Positions 1 through 6,535 of a stretch of 14,013 nucleotides of DNA are shown here, one piece after another. Position 1 is the first letter of the stretch; every line of letters starts with the position of its first letter. The position numbers and the translations under genes were made by a program. The DNA is taken from contig CAYUXI010000033.1 of assembly GCA_964448855.1 (NCBI GenBank), forward strand, positions 1 to 14,013, written 5' to 3'. The notes under the pieces are model-generated. The model was given only the letters and a program-made list of their open reading frames with translations, was not told the DNA's origin and did not search any database. The stretch comes from QAMX01 sp964448855. GTDB taxonomy: Bacteria; Bacillota; Clostridia; Oscillospirales; QAMX01.

Positions 1-11
1 AACGATTGTCT

Positions 12-188
12 TTACAACTTATTTTCAAAACCTTCGTTACGGCACCTCATCATTTGACAGTGGTTCTTTGGTTCTTTTTCGTGGTTCTTTTTTTCGCAAG
101 TTACCCGCAGGTTAAATTCTATGTTGTGATGTTTCATGTCGCGAATGACTGCATCCGTGTCAAACTCTATCAGCCTATTTTCCCCCAT
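12..188 (-). CDS. Very small hypothetical protein resembling the N-terminus of the 387-665 product
   Basis: A 58-residue basic protein beginning MGENRLIEFDTDAVIRDMKH. I chose the ATG at 188 because GAGGTG lies about five bases before it, and because from this point the protein aligns with the start of the 387-665 product (FD..AVI..MK). The same frame is open up to 383, but that upstream part only shadows the 175-390 gene. It overlaps that gene by 14 bases. Its second half (EKKNHEKEPKNHCQMMRC) is lysine-rich and does not match the paralogue, so it may be a truncated or recombined copy. Function unknown. Confidence 0.5.
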   Translation of the reverse strand: MGENRLIEFDTDAVIRDMKHHNIEFNLRVTCEKKNHEKEPKNHCQMMRCRNEGFENKL

Positions 189-390
189 CAAGCACCTCAA
201 TGCTTTCGATTTCGTCCGGGTAGAAAGATTTGATTTCTCCACTGTCCATTTCAATGGTAATGCTGTCTTGTTCATCGTCAGATTCTTCTGCATCCCAAAC
301 CGCAATGACTCCACCGATATATTCCCTACCGTTGGTGGTTGTAAGTGCAATCCGTGGATGCGTATTGGCGTACTGCCAGACATCTATCAT
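175..390 (-). CDS. Small acidic hypothetical protein, possibly a small beta-barrel
   Basis: A 71-residue acidic protein beginning MIDVWQYANTHPRIALTTTN. Alternating hydrophobic and polar residues suggest short beta strands: RIALTTTNGREYIGGVIAV, then DSITIEMDSGEIKSFY and EIESIEVL. That is the look of a small SH3- or Sm-like barrel, but this is inference from pattern only. AAGGAGG (complement of 401-407) sits ten bases before the ATG. The start overlaps the stop of the upstream gene by four bases, and its own end overlaps the start of the next gene by 14 bases, so all three genes should be read from one transcript. Function unknown. Confidence 0.7.
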   Translation of the reverse strand: MIDVWQYANTHPRIALTTTNGREYIGGVIAVWDAEESDDEQDSITIEMDSGEIKSFYPDEIESIEVLDGGK

Positions 391-665
391 TTCTTCTCCC
401 CCTCCTTTCGGATGCGTTCTGTATGCTCTGTCTCATGAATCACGCCGTTGGCGTCATAGTAGAGGACGCAATACGGCATGGTCTCCATGTCGTTGCACAA
501 GCCGTCCGGTTCTATTCCCTTGCTCTGTGCTGCCGCGACAATGTCCCATGCGCGTTGATATCGGTCAATCTTATTAATGTCGTATCCCTTTTGGACGCAA
601 TACTCTTTCATTTCCTGAATGACTGCTTCCATGTCAAAATCTACCGGCCTATGTTTTTTCTTCAT
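387..665 (-). CDS. Small hypothetical protein, first gene of a three-gene minus-strand cluster
   Basis: A 92-residue soluble protein that I do not recognise. It starts MKKKHRPVDFDMEAVIQEMK and ends in a charged tail rich in E, R and K; there is no signal peptide or membrane segment. The start is well supported: the ribosome site GGAGGG lies at 672-677 on the complementary strand, six bases before the ATG at 665. The stop codon overlaps the start of the next gene (ATGA at 387-390), so the two are probably translationally coupled. Its N-terminal pattern (R...FD..AVI..MK) returns in the third gene of the cluster. This stretch is more AT-rich than the metabolic genes to the right, which may mean it was acquired separately. 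No function can be assigned. Confidence 0.7.
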   Translation of the reverse strand: MKKKHRPVDFDMEAVIQEMKEYCVQKGYDINKIDRYQRAWDIVAAAQSKGIEPDGLCNDMETMPYCVLYYDANGVIHETEHTERIRKEGEKK

Positions 666-1112
666 GGTTCACCCTCCAAATGTATCATGATTTCCGAAAA
701 TCCCATATATCGCGCTGCGTTTTTTCCTAAACGCTTTTAGAATCTTATAATCTCCATCGTACAATCAGCCGCGTTGATCCGTGACTGTATTGCACCAGAT
801 TGATGGTCGTTTGTCAAGCACGTCTGCGACAATTTGGCCGCTGCCACAGCTGCCACAACGTCTCCGTTTCCTGTATCTGCCAAAACCGACACGCTTCCCT
901 GCGGTACAGGGAGCGGTGGGAAGCCCGCGACGATTGAAGCAAACGCTGTGGTGCGTCCCACCATCGCCAAGGCGTCTCGTTTCCCTACAATTGTCAAAAA
1001 GCCGCGCTGGTTTCCTGCCGTAGCAAAAAAGGCGGGGCGGTTTCCTGCGGAAAGAGTGGAAAAACGTCATGGAATATGATATAATGAAAAGCTGAGAAGA
1101 GAAGCGTTGCGA
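666..1112. other. Intergenic stretch with a repeat-bearing open frame of uncertain status
   Basis: No confident gene lies here. On the minus strand a frame is open from 1066 down to a stop at 737-739. It would encode a ten-residue periodic pattern: AGNRPAFFAT, AGNQRGFLTI, VGKRDALAMV, then GRTTAFASIV. The DNA shows the matching 30-31 bp spacing of GTTTCC on the plus strand at 979, 1010 and 1040. The only in-frame starts I see are TTG at 997 and ATG at 964, neither with a clear ribosome site. A plus-strand frame at 834-1079 is also open with a similar periodicity. This may be a decayed gene or a non-coding repeat. The promoter for the operon to the right lies at its right edge. Confidence 0.35.
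1057..1085 (+). promoter_or_regulatory. Predicted sigma-A promoter of the SGNH/GH127 operon
   Basis: A perfect -10 box TATAAT at 1080-1085 is preceded by TG one base upstream (extended -10, from 1077). TGGAAA at 1057-1062 is a 4 of 6 match to the -35 consensus, with a 17-base spacer. Transcription should begin near 1092, about 20 bases before the first gene. No clear operator or catabolite-repression site is visible beside it. Confidence 0.7.
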
Positions 1113-1757
1113 ATGGGAGTGAAGCGGGTGGCTGTGAAGGATATCCGGCGGTTGGAGGCGGCTGTCTGTGCGCTGGAGGCGCAGCAGGTCACGCCTGGCG
1201 GCATCGTTTTATACGGGAGCTCCACCGTTGCGCGCTGGCCGCGTGAACGGTTGACTGATGCGCTGCACCCGGTTCCGGTCACTGTCCGTGGATTTGGCGG
1301 CAGCACAGCGGAGGAAGCCTACTTCTACTATCCCCGGCTGGTGCGTCCCTGCGCACCGGCGGTGCTGGCGCTCTATACCGGCGACAACGACCCGCTGCAC
1401 GGCTATTCGCCGGAGCGCGCCTTCCTGATAACAGAGTGGCTGCTGCGGGCGGCGCGGTCGGATTTTCCGGCGCTGCAGGTGCTGCTGATCGGCGTGAAGC
1501 CCGTCATGGGTCAGGCGGACGAGAACCGTCTGCGCCTGCGCTATAACCGTCTGCTGCGCCAATGGGCTGACCGTCGGCCGTTTGCAGCATATGTCGATCT
1601 GCCGCGGCTGGTACAGAAGCCGGACGGTACACCGAATCCCGAAGCTTATCAGGCCGACGGCGATCACCTTTCGCCCCTCGGCTATGAACGTCTGACCGCT
1701 GCGCTCGCGGAGGCGCTGACATCGGTTCATCAGAAAGCGGCGGCGTCCCGCTGCTGA
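1113..1757 (+). CDS. SGNH/GDSL-type hydrolase (probable esterase)
   Basis: A 214-residue protein of the SGNH hydrolase superfamily, which cleaves ester bonds, often acetyl groups on sugars. Counting from ATG 1113, block I is LYGSSTVARW with the likely nucleophile Ser37; block II is the glycine of RGFGGS (near 59-64); block III is YTGDND with Asn92; block V is DGDH with Asp182 and His185. All four signature positions are present. There is no signal peptide or membrane segment, so it should act in the cytoplasm. A TTG at 1107 is an alternative start; I prefer the ATG because the purine-rich GAGAAGAGAAG lies at a normal distance. It is first in the operon, 22 bases before the GH127 gene, which suggests it removes acyl groups from the same glycoside. 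The substrate is not readable from sequence. Confidence 0.85.
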   Translation: MGVKRVAVKDIRRLEAAVCALEAQQVTPGGIVLYGSSTVARWPRERLTDALHPVPVTVRGFGGSTAEEAYFYYPRLVRPCAPAVLALYTGDNDPLHGYSPERAFLITEWLLRAARSDFPALQVLLIGVKPVMGQADENRLRLRYNRLLRQWADRRPFAAYVDLPRLVQKPDGTPNPEAYQADGDHLSPLGYERLTAALAEALTSVHQKAAASRC

Positions 1758-1779
1758 TCAAATCTTGGAGGATGCTCAA

Positions 1780-3567
1780 ATGAAAACAGATTACCGAGTT
1801 GTCCGCCTGACCGGCGGATTCTGGAAACAAAAGGAAGATCTGAACCGCGATGTGACCATTCCGGCGGTCTATCATCGCTTTGACGAGACGGGGCGAATCG
1901 AGGCCTTTCAGTGCAACTGGAAGGAGGGGATGCCCAACCAGCCGCATATCTATTGGGACTCCGACGTCGTCAAATGGATGGAGGGCGCGGCCTATTGCCT
2001 CTCCCGCCGGGAGGATCCGGCGCTGCAGGCACAGGTGGAATCGCTCATCGATGCGATAGAGCAGAATCAGGGCGCTGACGGCTATTTCAACACGCACTTC
2101 ACCGTCGTGGAGCCGGACAAACGCTTTACCAACCGCGACTGGCACGAGCTGTACTGCGCCGGGCATCTGATCGAAGCCGCCGTCGCCTATTTTGAAGCCA
2201 CCGGGCGGGATCGCTTTCTGAAAATCGCCGAAAAATACGCCGCCTACATCAAGGCCGTCTTCATGGACGGCACCGCAGGCCCCAAGCCCGCCTTCCGCAC
2301 ACCGGGACATGAGGAAATCGAGCTGGCGCTGTACCGGCTGTACCGCTGCACCGGCAACCGCGACTGGCTGGAGCTGTGCGCCCATTTTATCAATACCCGC
2401 GGAACCGACCCCGCCGAAGGCACTTCGAGCAATATTCAGGCGCATCTGCCGGTGCGCGAGCAGTTCTCGGCAGAGGGGCATTCCGTTCGCGCCGGTTATC
2501 TGTATACGGCGATGGCCGACCTGGCCGCCGAAACCGGGGACGAAGCGCTCCTGTTTGCCTGCAAGCAGCTGTACAATGATCTGGTGGAGCGCAAAATGTA
2601 CATCACCGGCGGCCTCGGCTCCACCTGCAACGGGGAAGCCTTCACGGTGCCCTACGACCTGCCGAATGATCAGGCCTATGCCGAAACCTGCGCCTCCATC
2701 GCGATGATCTTCTTTGCCCATCGGATGAACCGCATTGAGCGCGATGCCAAATACGCCGACACCATCGAAAAAGAGCTGTACAACGGGATGCTGTCCGGCC
2801 TGTCGCTGTCGGGCGATGCCTTCTTCTATGAGAATCCGCTGGAAATCAACCGGACGCTCAACACCATTCCGACCAGACGCCACCCGATTACGCAGCGCAA
2901 AAAGGTCTTTTCCTGCTCCTGCTGCCCGCCGAACCTGAACCGCGTGCTCTCCTCGCTCGGACAGTATTTCTATGGTTGGGAAGGCGACACCGTCTGGGTC
3001 AATCAGTTCGGCGACAGCGTCCTGGACAACGGCCAGCTGAAGGTCAGCCAATCGACCGCCTATCCGACGGATGGGAAAATCGTGCTGCAAGCGGAGCACA
3101 CCGGCACCGTCTGCGTCCGGATTCCGTCCTGGTGTCGGAAATTCACAGCCAGTCGGCCGTATGTCGTCGAAAAGGGCTATGCCGTGTTCCGCGGTGACGG
3201 CGAAATCGTGTTCGATTTGCACATGGAGCCGACGCTGATGCAGTCGGCTGTCGGCGTCTTTGCGAATCAGGGCAAGGCCGCACTGCAATACGGGCCGCTG
3301 ATCTACTGCGTCGAGGGTCTGGATCATGAGGATGACGTTCACACGCTCTGCTTCGACACCCGCTCCGCCAACTGGCAGAAGGAATTCAGCCCGCTGTACG
3401 GCTGTCCGATCTTCCATGGCCACGGCTTCCGCCGCATGAACCCAACCGGTTCGCTGTATTATCCGCTGTCGGAGAACGACATCGAAACGGAGCTGACCCT
3501 GATTCCCTACTACGCATTTGCCAACCGGGAAGAGACCGATATGCTGGTCTTTTTGGGCTATCGGTAA
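1780..3567 (+). CDS. Glycoside hydrolase family 127 beta-L-arabinofuranosidase
   Basis: A 595-residue enzyme of the GH127 (DUF1680) family. The family type enzyme, HypBA1 of Bifidobacterium longum, removes L-arabinofuranose with a zinc-bound cysteine nucleophile. Its key residues as I recall them (acid/base Glu322, zinc ligands Glu338, Cys340 and Cys418, nucleophile Cys417) correspond here to Glu286, Glu302, Cys304, Cys382 and Cys381, all with a constant offset of 36. They lie in CNGEAF, YAETCAS and FSCSCCPPN. The catalytic (alpha/alpha)6 barrel fills the first ~400 residues, followed by beta-rich domains; length is slightly below the type enzyme. I chose ATG 1780 because GGAGGA lies at 1767-1772, seven bases upstream; the in-frame TTG at 1765 falls on that ribosome site. 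There is no signal peptide, so it probably acts on imported arabinosides. Exact linkage preference is inference. Confidence 0.93.
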   Translation: MKTDYRVVRLTGGFWKQKEDLNRDVTIPAVYHRFDETGRIEAFQCNWKEGMPNQPHIYWDSDVVKWMEGAAYCLSRREDPALQAQVESLIDAIEQNQGADGYFNTHFTVVEPDKRFTNRDWHELYCAGHLIEAAVAYFEATGRDRFLKIAEKYAAYIKAVFMDGTAGPKPAFRTPGHEEIELALYRLYRCTGNRDWLELCAHFINTRGTDPAEGTSSNIQAHLPVREQFSAEGHSVRAGYLYTAMADLAAETGDEALLFACKQLYNDLVERKMYITGGLGSTCNGEAFTVPYDLPNDQAYAETCASIAMIFFAHRMNRIERDAKYADTIEKELYNGMLSGLSLSGDAFFYENPLEINRTLNTIPTRRHPITQRKKVFSCSCCPPNLNRVLSSLGQYFYGWEGDTVWVNQFGDSVLDNGQLKVSQSTAYPTDGKIVLQAEHTGTVCVRIPSWCRKFTASRPYVVEKGYAVFRGDGEIVFDLHMEPTLMQSAVGVFANQGKAALQYGPLIYCVEGLDHEDDVHTLCFDTRSANWQKEFSPLYGCPIFHGHGFRRMNPTGSLYYPLSENDIETELTLIPYYAFANREETDMLVFLGYR

Positions 3568-3587
3568 AGAAAGCGGGCTGCAGACGC

Positions 3588-4385
3588 TTGAAACGAGATG
3601 AAATTCTGAATCTGGCCGCCACGCCGGAGGAACGATTGCTGGCCGGGCAGCTCTGGGACAAAGCGCGTCTGGCCGATCAGGCCGGCCGTCTGTCCGGCAC
3701 GAAATTTCTTTCCCCGGCGGAGGCCGACTTTGCACTGCGGGTCTGTGAGCGTGCCGGGTTCCCCGCCGTTCCGGACGGCGGCTACGACGGCGCAGAGCGC
3801 TGCGTGATGCTGCTGCTTCCGGCCTGGGTCGAGCCGGAGGACGCCATGTCCGCGCCGGACAACCCGATTGCCGTCCTGCGGCTGGAGCCGCACGGTCATA
3901 CCGCCCTTTCGCACCGGGATTATCTGGGTGCTCTGATGGGTGCCGGGATTCAGCGGGAGGCGCTGGGCGACATTCTTGTCCAGCCGGACGGCGCATTTGT
4001 CTTCTGTCTGTCGGAGCTGACGCCCTATCTGCTGCAAAATCTGACGCAGGCCGGGCGCGAACGGCTGACCGTATCCCTTGCAGAGCGCACAGACGCGGCT
4101 GCCGCCGCCGCTGCACAGGACGGCGAAGACCTGGATGCCACTGTCATGTCGCTGCGGCTCGACGCCGTGCTGGCTGTCGGCTTCCGCATGGCGCGGGAAA
4201 CGGCCAAAAACGCCGTGCTGCAGGGGCTGTGTACGGTCAACCACCGAGCTGTCAACAAGCCGGAACGAACGGTATCGGCCGGCGATCTGCTCTCGCTGAG
4301 GGGGTACGGACGTCTCCGACTGGAAGCCCTTTCCGGCGAAACACGCAAAGGGCGCACCCGCATCCGTCTGGTGCGGTTCCGATAA
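3588..4385 (+). CDS. ylmH: YlmH-family S4-domain RNA-binding protein
   Basis: A 265-residue protein that matches YlmH along its length. The N-terminal half has the family hallmarks GGYDGAER (about 63-70), LSHRDYLGALMGAGIQREALGDIL (about 107-130) and TPYLLQNLTQAGR. The C-terminal S4 domain runs from about 189 (LRLDAVLAVGFRMARETA) to the end. YlmH binds RNA and the ribosome, and in Bacillus subtilis has been linked to ribosome-associated quality control as a relative of RqcP; ylmH normally sits beside sepF and divIVA. Here it lies 20 bases after GH127 and before a sugar epimerase, which is unusual. The start is TTG at 3588 with only a weak ribosome site, chosen because the family N-terminus begins there and no suitable ATG follows for a long way. 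Poor initiation may keep its level below that of its neighbours. Confidence 0.88.
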   Translation: MKRDEILNLAATPEERLLAGQLWDKARLADQAGRLSGTKFLSPAEADFALRVCERAGFPAVPDGGYDGAERCVMLLLPAWVEPEDAMSAPDNPIAVLRLEPHGHTALSHRDYLGALMGAGIQREALGDILVQPDGAFVFCLSELTPYLLQNLTQAGRERLTVSLAERTDAAAAAAAQDGEDLDATVMSLRLDAVLAVGFRMARETAKNAVLQGLCTVNHRAVNKPERTVSAGDLLSLRGYGRLRLEALSGETRKGRTRIRLVRFR

Positions 4386-4440
4386 ATCAACCGAACATCA
4401 TTTTTGAACCAATCAGGTTTTTGAAACAGGAGGAAGCATT

Positions 4441-5220
4441 ATGAAATTTGGTGTCGTCACCGATGTGAAAAACAGAGCATTGCTGGAGGAGCTGGGCTTT
4501 GACTATCTCGAATGCCATGTGACCGCAATTGCCGCCATGGAGGAGGACGCGTTCCAGGCGCTGGCCGCCGAGAACGACGCGGCCAGCCTCAAGATTGAAG
4601 CGGCCTGTGTGCTGCTGCCGTCTACGGTGCGCGTGACCGGGCCGGATGTGGATCCGGCGCAGCAGGCCGCCTATCTGGAGCACGCCTTTGCACGGCTGGA
4701 ACGGCTGGGCGTCGGCCCTGTCGTGTTCGGCAGCGGCGGCGCACGGTGCATCCCGGATGGGTTTGACCGGGCAGTCGCCTGGCATCAGCTGATCTCGTTT
4801 GGCCGTCTGGCAGCGGAAACAGCCGCACGGCACGGGCTGACCATCGTGATGGAGCCGCTGAACACCATGGAAACGAACGTCATCAATACGCAGGTGGACG
4901 GGCTGCGTCTGATGCAGGATATCGATCGGCCGAGCTTTGAAATCCTGTCCGACTTTTATCATCTGTCCCTGGCTGGGGAAGGCCGCGCCGAGGTGGCAGC
5001 CTGCGGCGGCCATCTGAAGCACACGCACATTGCCAACCCCGAAGGCCGTGTCTCCATGACGCACGGCGATGCGGCTGACTACGATGCATTCTTCGCCGGT
5101 CTGGCCGACTGCGGCTATCACGGTCGGATGAGCGTGGAGGGCAATCTCGGCGAATACCGCGAAACGCTGCCGGAAGCGCTGGCGCTGATGAAGGAAAAGG
5201 CCGCAGCCTACGGCCTGTAA
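4441..5220 (+). CDS. Sugar isomerase/epimerase, ketose 3-epimerase-like TIM barrel
   Basis: A 259-residue xylose-isomerase-like TIM barrel (AP endonuclease 2 superfamily). It closely resembles the D-tagatose/D-psicose 3-epimerase branch: MEPLN...ETNVINT gives metal ligand Glu138, SDFYH gives Asp171 and His174, LKHTHIA gives His196, and MSVEGN gives Glu233. These mirror Glu152, Asp185, His188, His211 and Glu246 of D-tagatose 3-epimerase, with offsets of 13-15. Such enzymes use Mn2+ or Co2+ and a Glu pair to invert C3 of free keto-sugars; hydroxypyruvate isomerases and inosose enzymes share the fold, so the substrate is open. AGGAGG at 4428-4433 lies seven bases before the ATG. Between the arabinosidase and the transporter it plausibly handles L-ribulose or another keto-sugar in the cytoplasm. 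Confidence 0.85.
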   Translation: MKFGVVTDVKNRALLEELGFDYLECHVTAIAAMEEDAFQALAAENDAASLKIEAACVLLPSTVRVTGPDVDPAQQAAYLEHAFARLERLGVGPVVFGSGGARCIPDGFDRAVAWHQLISFGRLAAETAARHGLTIVMEPLNTMETNVINTQVDGLRLMQDIDRPSFEILSDFYHLSLAGEGRAEVAACGGHLKHTHIANPEGRVSMTHGDAADYDAFFAGLADCGYHGRMSVEGNLGEYRETLPEALALMKEKAAAYGL

Positions 5221-5247
5221 GCGCCGTTTGGCTGCGGAAAACCTGTT

Positions 5248-5269
5248 GACCGCTTTTCGAAAAGCGGTC
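5248..5269. promoter_or_regulatory. Perfect 22-bp palindrome between the epimerase and the transporter genes
   Basis: The half-site GACCGCTTTTC is followed at once by its exact reverse complement. As DNA it has the symmetry of a repressor operator with a central CG, as LacI-family sites often do. As RNA it would fold into a 9-bp stem with a four-base loop. No T-run follows, so it is not a standard terminator. It lies 24 bases before the MFS start codon and could tune transporter expression or protect the upstream message. No good promoter overlaps it. Confidence 0.5.
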
Positions 5270-5292
5270 GGCTGCTGTATGGGAGAGACATT

Positions 5293-6492
5293 ATGAAGTC
5301 CATTCGTACCAATTTTCGTCATACCATGAAGGCCTGCTACCTCGGCTATATCGGCAGTGCCGCGGTGAACAACTATGCATCGCTGCTCTTCTTGACCTTT
5401 CAATCCACGTTTGGCATCTCGCTGGAAAAGATCTCGCTGCTGGTCACGCTGAATTTCGGCGTGCAGCTGCTGGTCGATCTGCTGTCTGCCAAATTCGTCG
5501 ATCAGATTGGCTACCGCGTTTCCGCCGTCGCCGCACAGCTCTTCTCGACCGCCGGACTGCTCGGCCTGGCCACACTGCCGTTCCTCTTTCCGAACGCCTA
5601 CATCGGCCTGGCAACCGCCACGGTTCTGTACGCCATCGGGAGCGGGCTGAACGAAGTGCTGATCAGCCCGATCATCGAGGCCTGCCCGACCGATCAAAAG
5701 TCGGCGTCCATGAGCCTGCTGCACTCGTTCTACTGCTGGGGGCACGTGTTTGTTGTCGCCGCCTCGACGCTGTTCTTCACTGTGTTCGGCGTGGAAAACT
5801 GGCGGATTCTGACCGTGATCTGGGCGCTGATCCCGCTCGTGGATGCGTTTTATTTCGCGCTCGTGCCGATTGCCCGCCTGAATGACGGGGAAGCGCCGCA
5901 GCCGGTGAAGCGGCTGCTGTCCACACGCCTTTTCTGGGTGTTCGCCGTGGTCATGGTCTGCTCCGGTGCCGCCGAACAGGCCATGGGGCAGTGGGCTTCT
6001 GCATTTGCCGAAGCGGGGCTGAAGGTCTCCAAGACGATCGGCGATCTGGCCGGCCCGTGCCTGTTTGCCGTCTGCATGGGCGTGATGCGCGTGTTTTACG
6101 CCAAATTCAGCGAAAAAGTCAACCTGACGCACTTCATGATCGGCTGCGGCTTTTTGAGCATTTTCGGCTACTTGCTGGCGTCGCTGTCGCCGATTCCGGC
6201 GCTGGCGCTGGCCGGATGCGCCTGCTGCGGCATTGCCGCGGGCATCATGTGGCCCGGCACGCTCAGTCTGGCGGCTGCCTCCTGTCCCGGCGGCGGCACG
6301 GCCATGTTTGCGCTGCTGGCGCTCGCGGGTGATCTGGGCTGCTCGACCGGCCCGACGCTCGTCGGAACCATCGCGGATGCGGCTGGCGGCAACCTGAAAT
6401 CCGGCCTGACCGCCGCGATCATCTTCCCCTTGCTGCTCTGCGTTGGACTCTTCCTGATTCGGCGCTGGTGCCGGACAAAGCCTGCTAAATAA
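5293..6492 (+). CDS. Major facilitator superfamily transporter (probable sugar transporter)
   Basis: A 399-residue integral membrane protein with about twelve hydrophobic segments, the usual MFS count and length. The loop between segments 2 and 3 carries the family motif-A remnant SAKFVDQIGYR, with Asp70, Gly73 and Arg75. A cytoplasmic loop around 200-210 (RLNDGEAPQPVKR) separates the two six-helix halves, and the C-terminus is basic (RRWCRTKPAK). GGGAGAG at 5281-5287 lies five bases before the ATG. It is the last gene of the operon, 72 bases after the epimerase gene with a palindrome in the gap, and its stop overlaps the A-run of the terminator. From context it most likely imports a sugar or small glycoside for the enzymes upstream; the substrate cannot be read from sequence, and export is not excluded. 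Confidence 0.85.
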   Translation: MKSIRTNFRHTMKACYLGYIGSAAVNNYASLLFLTFQSTFGISLEKISLLVTLNFGVQLLVDLLSAKFVDQIGYRVSAVAAQLFSTAGLLGLATLPFLFPNAYIGLATATVLYAIGSGLNEVLISPIIEACPTDQKSASMSLLHSFYCWGHVFVVAASTLFFTVFGVENWRILTVIWALIPLVDAFYFALVPIARLNDGEAPQPVKRLLSTRLFWVFAVVMVCSGAAEQAMGQWASAFAEAGLKVSKTIGDLAGPCLFAVCMGVMRVFYAKFSEKVNLTHFMIGCGFLSIFGYLLASLSPIPALALAGCACCGIAAGIMWPGTLSLAAASCPGGGTAMFALLALAGDLGCSTGPTLVGTIADAAGGNLKSGLTAAIIFPLLLCVGLFLIRRWCRTKPAK

Positions 6493-6496
6493 AAAA

Positions 6497-6531
6497 ACGC
6501 GGTGCCCTCGGTGAGGGCGCCGCGTTTTTTT
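6497..6531. terminator. Bidirectional intrinsic terminator between convergent genes
   Basis: A 13-bp stem (ACGCGGTGCCCTC with GAGGGCGCCGCGT, one G-T wobble) and a three-base loop GGT. Seven T follow on the plus strand and seven A precede it, so it also has a T-run when read on the minus strand. It sits between the stop of the MFS gene (6492) and the stop of the P-type ATPase gene (6536) and should end both transcripts. Confidence 0.93.
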
Positions 6532-6535
6532 GCAT

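Noticed and set aside
189..383. 65-residue N-terminal extension of the smallest protein at 12-188
   Set aside because: It only shadows the 175-390 gene in another frame; the ATG at 188 has a ribosome site and begins the similarity to the paralogue.
717..738. Possible terminator on the plus strand (GCGTTT/AAACGC, then TTTT)
   Set aside because: The six-base stem is weak, the T-run is short, and no plus-strand gene lies upstream of it in the window.
1504..4116. 870-codon open frame on the minus strand
   Set aside because: It lies opposite the SGNH, GH127 and ylmH genes, has arginine- and proline-rich low-information sequence, and matches no family I know. It is an antisense by-product of high GC.
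4401..4427. Short TTTTTGAA direct repeat and AACC/GGTT hairpin before the epimerase gene
   Set aside because: The four-base stem and repeat are too small to distinguish from chance in an AT-rich gap.
4387..6132. 581-codon open frame on the minus strand
   Set aside because: It is antisense to the epimerase and MFS genes, both of which have clear family motifs and ribosome sites.
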